Origin: an uncultured Gammaproteobacteria bacterium
Lineage (GTDB): Bacteria; Pseudomonadota; Gammaproteobacteria; SZUA-140
NCBI GenBank assembly: GCA_945787585.1
Contig: CALZIG010000235.1
Coordinates: 1 to 21,963, forward strand
Direction: 5' to 3'
DNA: 21,963 nt
Of the stretch, positions 15,714 to 21,963 are shown in pieces; the stretch's first letter is position 1; every line of letters begins with the position of its first letter. Below the pieces are notes generated by a model. It worked only from the letters and a program-made list of their open reading frames with translations. It was not told where the DNA came from and did not search any database. The position numbers and the translations under genes were made by a program.

Positions 15714-17084
15714 ATGAATAATGAAGTCGTAGATGCAAGGATCACCCCGCAAGGGCATCTGGATGTGCTCTCGAGGGTCGAGGTCAGCAAATTGCTGGAC
15801 CGTAGTCAGAGCGGTCTGTACACCATCTTTCGTAACTGTTCGCTCGCTGTGCTGAATTGTGGCAGTGATATGGATGATGGCAAGGCGCTGCTGGAGCGCT
15901 ACTCTGATTTCGATATTCGTGTACTACAGCAGGAGCGAGGCATTAAACTGTCAGTCACGAATGCCCCCTCGAATGCCTTCGTCGATGGGAAAATGATTAA
16001 AGGGATCAGTGAGCATCTGTTTGCTGTTTTACGTGACATCATTTATGTCAGCGATGAAATTCAGGACAATCCAACCTTTGATCTGACCGATTCTGAAAGC
16101 ATAACTAACGCCGTTTTTCATATTTTACGTAATGCCAATATCTTGCACCCACGTACCACGCCGAATCTTGTGGTTTGCTGGGGAGGACACTCTATTGGAC
16201 GACACGAATACGATTATACGAAGGTTGTTGGTTATGAGATGGGACTACGCGGTATCGATGTAGGGACGGGTTGTGGCCCCGGCGCGATGAAGGGGCCGAT
16301 GAAAGGGGCCACTATTGGCCATGCTAAACAGCGGATCGCAGACGGCCAGTACATTGGGATTACTGAACCGGGAATCATTGCGGCTGAGTCTCCCAATCCG
16401 ATTGTCAACAACCTGGTGATCCTGCCTGATATCGAAAAACGACTTGAGGCATTTGTGCGCACCGCTCATGGCATTGTGGTCTTTCCCGGTGGTGCGGGCA
16501 CGGCTGAAGAGATCCTCTATATGTTAGGTATTCTGCTGCATCCGGAAAATAAAGGAATGCCCTTTCCACTGGTTTTTACGGGGCCGGAGAGCGCGCGTGC
16601 CTATTTTGAACAGATCGATCAGTTTATTGGTTTAACGCTGGGTGCGCAGGCGCAGGCGTGCTATCAGATTATTATTGATGACCCCGTTCAGGTTGCACGT
16701 GAATTAGTCACTGGCATTGAAGCGGTACGTCAATACAGGGTCGAAAAGGGCGATGCCTATTACTTTAACTGGTTGTTAAAGATTGCCCCTGAGTTTCAGC
16801 GCCCCTTTGCGCCGACACATGAAAACATGAGCGGGCTGGCGCTGCATAAAAATCAGGAGCCTCATCTGCTGGCAGCCAATCTGCGGCGCGCCTTTTCCGG
16901 GATTGTCGCCGGCAATGTTAAGGATGATGGTATCCGTGCGATTGAAGAGCTGGGTCACTTTGAGATTCGCGGAGATGTTGAAATTATGGAGCCACTGGAT
17001 GCGCTACTGAATTCATTTGTGGCGCAACAGCGCATGAAACTTCCGGGGAGCGTTTATACCCCTTGCTATAAGATTATTCGTTGA
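15714..17084 (+). CDS. ppnN: Pyrimidine/purine nucleotide 5'-monophosphate nucleosidase PpnN (YgdH)
   Basis: PpnN hydrolyses nucleoside monophosphates to base and ribose 5-phosphate; in E. coli it is stimulated by (p)ppGpp and affects growth and persistence. The 456-aa protein aligns with E. coli YgdH almost end to end. The N-terminal domain has LYTIFRNCSLAVLNCGS. The central LOG/lysine-decarboxylase-like fold has VVCWGGHSI, GCGPGAMKGPMKGA and the PGGAGTAEE catalytic motif (about 257-265). The C-terminal domain has AFSGIVAGNVKDDGIRAIEE and RMKLPGSVYTPCY. GAGAGAG-like sequence precedes the ATG. Its stop overlaps the roxA start by one base (TGATG), so the two are probably coupled. Confidence 0.97.
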   Translation: MNNEVVDARITPQGHLDVLSRVEVSKLLDRSQSGLYTIFRNCSLAVLNCGSDMDDGKALLERYSDFDIRVLQQERGIKLSVTNAPSNAFVDGKMIKGISEHLFAVLRDIIYVSDEIQDNPTFDLTDSESITNAVFHILRNANILHPRTTPNLVVCWGGHSIGRHEYDYTKVVGYEMGLRGIDVGTGCGPGAMKGPMKGATIGHAKQRIADGQYIGITEPGIIAAESPNPIVNNLVILPDIEKRLEAFVRTAHGIVVFPGGAGTAEEILYMLGILLHPENKGMPFPLVFTGPESARAYFEQIDQFIGLTLGAQAQACYQIIIDDPVQVARELVTGIEAVRQYRVEKGDAYYFNWLLKIAPEFQRPFAPTHENMSGLALHKNQEPHLLAANLRRAFSGIVAGNVKDDGIRAIEELGHFEIRGDVEIMEPLDALLNSFVAQQRMKLPGSVYTPCYKIIR

Positions 17085-18271
17085 TGTCTGCGCCTTTTTC
17101 ATTCCCTGGAGGAATGGGTGCCGAGCAGTTTTTAGCCGAGTACTGGCAGAAAAAACCGTTGCTGATCAAGGCGGCGTTTCCCGCTTTCGAGACACCGCTT
17201 TCGCCGGATGAGATCGCCGGCATGGCCTGTGAAGAGGGTATCGAGTCTCGACTTATTCTTGAGCAGGGCCTGGATAAGTGTGAGCCACAAAAGTGGCAGC
17301 TGATGCACGGTCCATTTGATGAAGCGCTGTTTGCAGAACTACCAGAGAGCCATTGGGCACTGCTGGTTCAGGAAGTGCACAAATATGTGCCGCAACTGGC
17401 GCAGTTGCTCGAGTCGTTTCGCTTCATTCCCAGCTGGCGGATTGATGACATCATGGTGAGTTATTCGCCTGTCGATGGTTCGGTGGGGCCGCATCTCGAT
17501 CAATATGATGTCTTTCTGTTGCAGGGATTAGGGCGTAAACGCTGGCAGATTTCCACCGCTGATGTGAGTGATGCAGCGATGGTACCGGGGATTGAGCTAC
17601 AAATACTGGCCCAGTTTGAGGTCGAGCAGCAATGGGAACTGGAGCCGGGTGACATGCTCTACCTGCCGCCGGGGGTGGCGCATCACGGGGTGGCACTGGA
17701 TGATAGTTTGACCTACTCCATCGGCTTCCGTGCGCCGGCTGAACGCGACTTGATCACCAGTTTTATTGATTACCTGGCGGATGAACGGCTGCCTGTCAGC
17801 CACTATCGTGATCCTGATCTGACGTTGCAGCAGCACCCCGGTGAAATCAGCGCTACGGCCTTGCAACATGTGCGTGAAATTATCACGCACATGCCTGTGA
17901 CTGATGAAGATATAGCACGCTGGTTTGGCCAGGTCGTGACAGAATCAAAAAGTGGTGATCAGGTTGAACCGCAGTCGCAGCCATTGAGCGTTGCAGACTT
18001 TGTGGGTAGATTTCAACAGGGTGAAAAACTATCGCGGTGTGAGTTGAGCCGTTTTGCCTGCATTGATCAACAAACGACAGTCTTGCTGTTTGTCGCGGGG
18101 CAACTCGAGGAGTTCAATAGCGCGATGAAGACGGCTATTTATCTGTTATGTGATCAGCGTGCCCACACTGCGACCGAGTGGAGTGAGCTACTTGTTTCAA
18201 ACGATAACTGCGCGTTATTGTGCCGATTATATAATGAAGGCCATCTCTACTTCGAAAATGATCAGCATTGA
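17084..18271 (+). CDS. roxA: JmjC/cupin ribosomal oxygenase RoxA (YcfD), uL16 arginine hydroxylase
   Basis: RoxA is a cytosolic Fe(II)/2-oxoglutarate oxygenase that hydroxylates an Arg of ribosomal protein uL16 in E. coli. The 395-aa protein begins in family style (FLAEYWQKKPLLIKAAFP). The iron-binding triad is visible: His137 and Asp139 in GPHLDQYD and His200 in GVAHHGVAL, with the LQGLGRKRWQI segment after the first pair. A C-terminal winged-helix region follows, somewhat longer than in E. coli (373 aa). I chose the ATG at 17084, which overlaps the ppnN stop; no separate ribosome site is seen, so it probably relies on coupling. Its 3' end overlaps the following acetyltransferase gene. Confidence 0.93.
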   Translation: MSAPFSFPGGMGAEQFLAEYWQKKPLLIKAAFPAFETPLSPDEIAGMACEEGIESRLILEQGLDKCEPQKWQLMHGPFDEALFAELPESHWALLVQEVHKYVPQLAQLLESFRFIPSWRIDDIMVSYSPVDGSVGPHLDQYDVFLLQGLGRKRWQISTADVSDAAMVPGIELQILAQFEVEQQWELEPGDMLYLPPGVAHHGVALDDSLTYSIGFRAPAERDLITSFIDYLADERLPVSHYRDPDLTLQQHPGEISATALQHVREIITHMPVTDEDIARWFGQVVTESKSGDQVEPQSQPLSVADFVGRFQQGEKLSRCELSRFACIDQQTTVLLFVAGQLEEFNSAMKTAIYLLCDQRAHTATEWSELLVSNDNCALLCRLYNEGHLYFENDQH

Positions 18272-18677
18272 AATTGTCGACTGGCAGGTAGCGCAGGCGC
18301 GAATTTCATCGATTCGCCAGGCTGTATTTATAAATGAACAAAATGTCCCGGTCGAACTTGAGTGGGACGGGCTGGATGCACACTGTACGCAACTATTGGC
18401 GCTGAGCGGTGATGAGGCGGTTGGTACAGCACGCATGACCGCAGCAGGTAAGGTTGGCCGCATGGCTGTGTTAAAGCCGTGGAGAGGGCAGGGAGTGGGT
18501 AGCCAGTTATTATCGAAGTTAATTGTTATGGGGCGGGAGGCCCAGCTGCCGTATGTGACGTTAGATGCACAAGTCACCGCCATCGCTTTTTACCAGCGTT
18601 TTGGTTTCAGGGTGGTCAGCCAGTCTTTTATAGACGCAGGCATTGAGCATCAAACCATGACGTTAAAGCTTGATTGA
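18258..18677 (+). CDS. GNAT-family N-acetyltransferase
   Basis: The 139-aa protein is a single GNAT domain that should transfer an acetyl group from acetyl-CoA to an amine; the substrate is unknown. It opens with RQAVFINEQNVPVELEWDGL, typical of the ElaA/YjcF-like subgroup. Motif A is seen as GRMAVLKPWRGQGVGSQLLS (Q/R-x-x-G-x-G/A) and the C-terminal motif as AIAFYQRFGFRVVSQSFIDA, followed by a GIEHQTM ending. The start is uncertain. ATG 18258 fits homologue lengths, and ATG 18234 would add eight residues; neither has a clear ribosome site. Both lie inside the roxA 3' end, so translation is probably coupled. Confidence 0.9.
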   Translation: MISIEIVDWQVAQARISSIRQAVFINEQNVPVELEWDGLDAHCTQLLALSGDEAVGTARMTAAGKVGRMAVLKPWRGQGVGSQLLSKLIVMGREAQLPYVTLDAQVTAIAFYQRFGFRVVSQSFIDAGIEHQTMTLKLD

Positions 18678-18870
18678 AAATGAGCTTTATACTCTTTCTT
18701 TATCCGCGGGATTAGCAGCGGCCGCAAATCGGCTTGCGACTGACAGAAATCACTTACCCGTTAGGGGTTTAAGATATTGAGTGTTTGCCGATATCTAAAG
18801 GTAGCCCCATATTATTGCTATTGATGAGAGTAAATAGCAATTTACATGTCATGTATTTAAGGTTAGTGAA

Positions 18871-20169
18871 ATGTCTATTAATGCTCTTATTGTAGAGAGT
18901 TCAGAAGATAATCGAACAATGTTAGCGAATATGCTCACGGGCATCGGGGTCAATTGTGTTGTCTGTGAAACAGGACAAGAGGCGCTGGAGGGGGATGGAG
19001 GGCGTCAGTATGACTTCATTATTGTGTCACGCCATCTTGAGGATATAGGGGCCGAGCTGTTTTTAGTCCGTTTTCGAGAGCATCATTATATTGATGATGC
19101 GTTGACCATTATGCTGACATCAGAACCTGTTAAAGACATCTACTACGAGGCAAATAAGGCGGGTTTCAAACTCGTTTTTAATAAAAAAGACTTCCCTACG
19201 ATCGAGCGTTTTTTATTGGGCGCAGTCAATAACCGCACCATCGATCTGAAAGCCAGAATACTTTATGTTGATGCTGCGATATCAGTCGCAGACTGTATCA
19301 GTACACTGTTGCGAAGCTATCATGCGATGGTCACCCAGGTGGCCGATGTGACCTCCGCAATCAAAGTATTTCAGCAACAGGAATTTGACCTGATTATCAC
19401 CGATTATTATTTGAGTGATGATGAAACGGGCGATGACTTGATCTCATATGTACGTGATTATGACGATTTCGATAAGGCGCAAGTTCCTATTCTTGTGGTC
19501 TCTGAGGAATCAAATCAATCGAAGCGAACCTCTTATCTCCGCAATGGCGCGAATGATTATATTATCAAGCCCTACGATAATGATGAACTGATTGCACGCG
19601 CCTCGAATCTGATTGCGCACAAAAAACTGTTTGAGCAGTTTCGTAAACAGCAGCAGGAATTGCTTACACTGGCGATGAGTGATCAGCTCACAGGTCTATA
19701 TAACAGACGTAGTCTGTTTGATATTGCACCGAAATATATTAGTGATGCCGTGCGCCATAAATATCCGCTTTCACTATTGGTGATTGATATCGATCACTTC
19801 AAGATAGTGAATGATAGCTATGGGCATGCAAAAGGAGACGCAGTACTAAAGAAGACTGGTGAAGTGATGCAGGCATCGTGTCGTAACGGAGATTTTGTTG
19901 CGCGCTTTGGCGGCGAAGAGTTTGTTGTCCTGTTGACTCACTGTGATCAGAGTGATGCGATGATGAAGGCAGAGCTGCTGCGAAAGAGCATCGAGGAATC
20001 CCGACCTGATGATATTGTCGTTACCGTGAGTATCGGTGTGGCAGAGCTTGCGCCGGGTGACGATCTCGATTCGCTGTTTAGCAAGGCAGATTTGGCCGCT
20101 TATAAGGCGAAGGATCTGGGGCGGAATCGTGTTGAGCAATATGTTAGTGAAGAGGCAAAACAGGCATGA
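18871..20169 (+). CDS. REC-REC-GGDEF diguanylate cyclase (PleD-like layout)
   Basis: The 432-aa protein most likely makes cyclic di-GMP from GTP. The first receiver (about 3-125) is degenerate: the phosphoacceptor position is Ser53 (DFIIVSRHLED). The second (about 129-250) looks functional, with Asp178 in LIITDYYLSDD and Lys in DYIIKPYD. A short coiled linker (KLFEQFRKQQQELLTL) leads to the GGDEF domain (about 265-428). This has DQLTGLYNRRSLF, DIDHFKIVNDSYGH and an intact GGEEF (347-351). The RNGD at 338-341 is a product-inhibition I-site of RxxD form. The order matches PleD but with the opposite receiver degenerated. It is monocistronic; the 193-base region before it shows no recognised element. 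Confidence 0.95.
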   Translation: MSINALIVESSEDNRTMLANMLTGIGVNCVVCETGQEALEGDGGRQYDFIIVSRHLEDIGAELFLVRFREHHYIDDALTIMLTSEPVKDIYYEANKAGFKLVFNKKDFPTIERFLLGAVNNRTIDLKARILYVDAAISVADCISTLLRSYHAMVTQVADVTSAIKVFQQQEFDLIITDYYLSDDETGDDLISYVRDYDDFDKAQVPILVVSEESNQSKRTSYLRNGANDYIIKPYDNDELIARASNLIAHKKLFEQFRKQQQELLTLAMSDQLTGLYNRRSLFDIAPKYISDAVRHKYPLSLLVIDIDHFKIVNDSYGHAKGDAVLKKTGEVMQASCRNGDFVARFGGEEFVVLLTHCDQSDAMMKAELLRKSIEESRPDDIVVTVSIGVAELAPGDDLDSLFSKADLAAYKAKDLGRNRVEQYVSEEAKQA

Positions 20170-20179
20170 CTGCCTATCT

Positions 20180-21400
20180 TTAAACGTACTGCCCCGCGCA
20201 CCAGCCCGATGCCCACGCCCATTGAAAGTTATAGCCGCCCAGCCACCCGGTTACATCCACCACCTCACCAATAAAAAAGAGCCCATTTACCTGAGTGCTT
20301 TCCATCGTTTTTGATGAGAGTGCATCACAATCGACTCCGCCCAGGGTTACTTCGGCAGTGCGATAGCCCTCTGTGCCATTGGGTTTGATCTTCCACTGAT
20401 GCATGGTGTGTTCAGTCGCTTCAAGTTGCTGTTGCGATAGCGACTGCAAAGGCGCTTCGAGTGGTAACGTGGTGAGTAGTGTGGCGATCATCCGTTTTGG
20501 CAGCCAGTGGTGTAGCGCACTTTTTAGCTGAATCTGTGGGCGCTGTTGTTGTAGTGTTTTCAGTGCTTCAACGATTTTAATGCCTGGGCAGAGATCAATC
20601 GAAACAGTTTCACCCGCTTCCCAGTAGGATGAGATCTGTAGAATCGCGGGGCCGCTAAGCCCACGGTGGGTAAACAGGGTATTTTCGCGGAAAGTCTGGC
20701 GATCATTACTGACGAGACTATCGATCGCAATGCCTGAAAGGTCTGCGAACCGGGTCTTATCATCCGGCTGAAGGGTAAAGGGCACCAGACCCGCGCGTGT
20801 TGGCCACACCTTAATGCCAAACTGTTCCGCAATTTTATAACCCAATGGCGTCGCACCCATTTTGGGGATCGAGAGTCCGCCGCTTGCAATGACAAGTGAT
20901 GCTGAGTGGTAGTTACCTCGATTGGTCTGTAGCGTATAGCCATCAGAGGGTTTTGGCTCGCGACTGTGATCGGAAGGAGTATTACCCTGTTTGTGAACGG
21001 CGCTGATTTCAGTATTGAGTTGAACGGTGACATTTGCCTGCTGCGCCTCAGTGAGCAGCATATTGAGAATGTCTTTGGCGCTTTCATTGCAGAACAGTTG
21101 GCCGTGGTCACGCTCATGAAAAGGGATCTGATGTTTATCGATCAGCGCGAGAAAATCCCACTGCGTAAAACGACTCAGGGCTGATTTACAGAAGTGGGGG
21201 TTGTGTGACAGATAGTTGTCCGCATCAACCTGATAGTTGGTGAAGTTACAACGTCCGCCACCGGACATTAATATCTTCTTGCCAGCCTTGTTGGCATGAT
21301 CGAGTATTAAGACGCTGCGGCCGCGTTTACCCGCTTCAATCGCGCACATCAGGCCAGCAGCGCTGGCACCAATGATAATTACGTCAATTCGATCTGTCAT
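20180..21400 (-). CDS. HI0933/YhiN-family FAD-dependent oxidoreductase
   Basis: The 406-aa flavoprotein starts with a Rossmann FAD-binding motif, VIIIGASAAGLMCAIEAGKR, then the family hallmark AGKKILMSGGGRCNFTN. Near the C-terminus are TLGGVDCDALSSKTMES and GLFFIGEVVDVTGWLGGYNF, the second FAD-contact region specific to this family (HI0933, YhiN, BaiN). Natural substrates are generally unknown; BaiN relatives reduce bile-acid intermediates, but I would not transfer that here. The ribosome site before the start is poor. It is convergent with the diguanylate cyclase gene, 10 bases apart, and lies downstream of the OB-fold gene on the same strand, with a long hairpin between them. Confidence 0.94.
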   Translation of the reverse strand: MTDRIDVIIIGASAAGLMCAIEAGKRGRSVLILDHANKAGKKILMSGGGRCNFTNYQVDADNYLSHNPHFCKSALSRFTQWDFLALIDKHQIPFHERDHGQLFCNESAKDILNMLLTEAQQANVTVQLNTEISAVHKQGNTPSDHSREPKPSDGYTLQTNRGNYHSASLVIASGGLSIPKMGATPLGYKIAEQFGIKVWPTRAGLVPFTLQPDDKTRFADLSGIAIDSLVSNDRQTFRENTLFTHRGLSGPAILQISSYWEAGETVSIDLCPGIKIVEALKTLQQQRPQIQLKSALHHWLPKRMIATLLTTLPLEAPLQSLSQQQLEATEHTMHQWKIKPNGTEGYRTAEVTLGGVDCDALSSKTMESTQVNGLFFIGEVVDVTGWLGGYNFQWAWASGWCAGQYV

Positions 21401-21443
21401 TAAACAGTAGGAGTAACAGCAAGAGGGGGCGGATATAACGACC

Positions 21444-21484
21444 GCTGTTATCTGAGCATAAAACTAATGAGCTCAGATAACAGC
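21444..21484. repeat. Perfect 14-bp inverted repeat between the OB-fold and flavoprotein genes
   Basis: GCTGTTATCTGAGC (21444-21457) and GCTCAGATAACAGC (21471-21484) are exact reverse complements with a 13-base loop. It begins 14 bases after the OB-fold gene's stop, where a terminator would sit, but no T-run follows on either strand. It could reduce transcription into the flavoprotein gene or stabilise the upstream mRNA. Confidence 0.75.
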
Positions 21485-21498
21485 CAGTCAAGGGTTGA

Positions 21499-21906
21499 TT
21501 AGTGATCGTGGCCGTCGTCGGTGTGCGGTGCCGCTTTTGCACCAGACTGTTTGATGCTGGCTTCTTCAACCAGTAGCGGGTAGAGATAACCAAAACCGAA
21601 GTCAGTGTCGAGTACAACTTTACCGGTCACAATTACTTGATCGCCGGGCGCTGCAGTGTCCTGACTGGTGATGATCAGGCTTGCGTTCTCCCCCTCACCA
21701 CTGCCGTCTTCGATATGGATAAAGTTGCGTTTCATGATGCCGTTATTGGCCTTTGTCACTGTGCCACTAATAGTGACCATCTGATCTTTCAATGCCGCTT
21801 TTTCAAGATGGATGGCTTCAACACTTTTTGTCATTTCACCTGCATGGGCGAAACTAAAACCAAGCATAAAAAATATCGCCAGTGCGGTCTTTTTGTATAG
21901 GCGCAT
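21499..21906 (-). CDS. Exported OB-fold protein (NrfJ/tRNA_anti-like domain) with His-rich tail
   Basis: The 135-aa protein starts at 21906, chosen because AAGGAGAG lies just upstream on the minus strand; a longer reading to 21951 would place residues before the signal peptide. MRLYKKTALAIFFMLGFSFA is a signal peptide, likely cut after AHA. The mature part is a small beta-barrel of the OB type: VTISGTVTKANNGIMKRNFI, HIEDGSGEGENASLIITSQD, GDQVIVTGKVVLDTDFGFGY. It resembles periplasmic OB-fold proteins found near cytochrome and nitrite-reduction genes (NrfJ-like). The last residues, HTDDGHDH, are rich in His/Asp and might bind metal. It ends at a hairpin upstream of the flavoprotein gene. Its function is unknown. 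Confidence 0.88.
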   Translation of the reverse strand: MRLYKKTALAIFFMLGFSFAHAGEMTKSVEAIHLEKAALKDQMVTISGTVTKANNGIMKRNFIHIEDGSGEGENASLIITSQDTAAPGDQVIVTGKVVLDTDFGFGYLYPLLVEEASIKQSGAKAAPHTDDGHDH

Positions 21907-21963
21907 GGGTCTCTCCTTAAATATTACCTGTCGAACAGAAGTCGCGGGCATGTGATTGCAATA

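Noticed and set aside
18150..18257. Upstream extension of the GNAT protein to an ORF start at 18150
   Set aside because: It lies fully inside roxA in another frame, has no GNAT similarity, and the homologue-like N-terminus begins at about 18258.
18772..18797. AGATAT...ATATCT inverted repeat upstream of the diguanylate cyclase, possible riboswitch
   Set aside because: A 6-bp AT-rich match with a 14-base loop is expected by chance, and no c-di-GMP riboswitch core is visible in 18678-18870.
20162..20175. Hairpin AGGCA/TGCCT at the cyclase stop codon as a terminator
   Set aside because: Only a 5-bp stem and no real T-run; not convincing.

Overview
The window looks like the chromosome of a motile, Gram-negative gammaproteobacterium with a polar flagellum. 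The order cheB-motC-motD-parC-parP-cheW-DUF2802 is the tail of the flagellar/chemotaxis locus found in Pseudomonas- and Vibrio-type bacteria. PhoB, PhoR, PpnN and RoxA all resemble their gammaproteobacterial (E. coli) counterparts, and a porin ending in Phe implies an outer membrane. I cannot name the genus. I see no rRNA, tRNA, CRISPR array, insertion sequence or phage gene; this is core-genome sequence.

Bases 1-5719 (+ strand) form one compact operon. It holds the 3' part of cheB, a MotA-type stator gene (motC) carrying an in-frame TGA at codon 27, a MotB-type partner (motD) with a long C-terminal tail, the ParA-like array-positioning ATPase ParC, the CheW-domain adaptor ParP, cheW, a 62-codon unknown ORF and a DUF2802 gene. 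Bases 5711-9438 (- strand) hold a FliK-C-domain protein overlapping an FhlB (FlhB C-terminal-like) gene by 4 bp, then a degenerate-REC/degenerate-GGDEF/intact-EAL protein that converges on DUF2802. Bases 9584-10486 encode a GYF-like/transmembrane/pentapeptide-repeat protein of unknown role.

Bases 10485-15089 are a phosphate-starvation block: a porin (- strand), then divergently phoB-phoR-pstS. Three PhoB-binding sites are visible, each followed after exactly 10 bp by a -10-like hexamer. The porin site is extended to five heptamers phased at 11 bp. No pstCAB or phoU lies in the window.

Bases 15225-18677 hold a group II truncated haemoglobin, then ppnN, roxA and a GNAT acetyltransferase gene, the last three overlapping or abutting. 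Bases 18871-20169 encode a REC-REC-GGDEF diguanylate cyclase in which the first receiver lacks its Asp. On the - strand at the right end are an HI0933-family flavoprotein and an exported OB-fold protein, separated by a perfect 14-bp inverted repeat.

The window joins motility, c-di-GMP turnover and phosphate sensing. The most notable observations are the interrupted stator gene, the phased Pho-box array before the porin, the FliK-C/FhlB pair, and the two c-di-GMP enzymes with degenerate receivers. I found no clear sign of a wholly new system.
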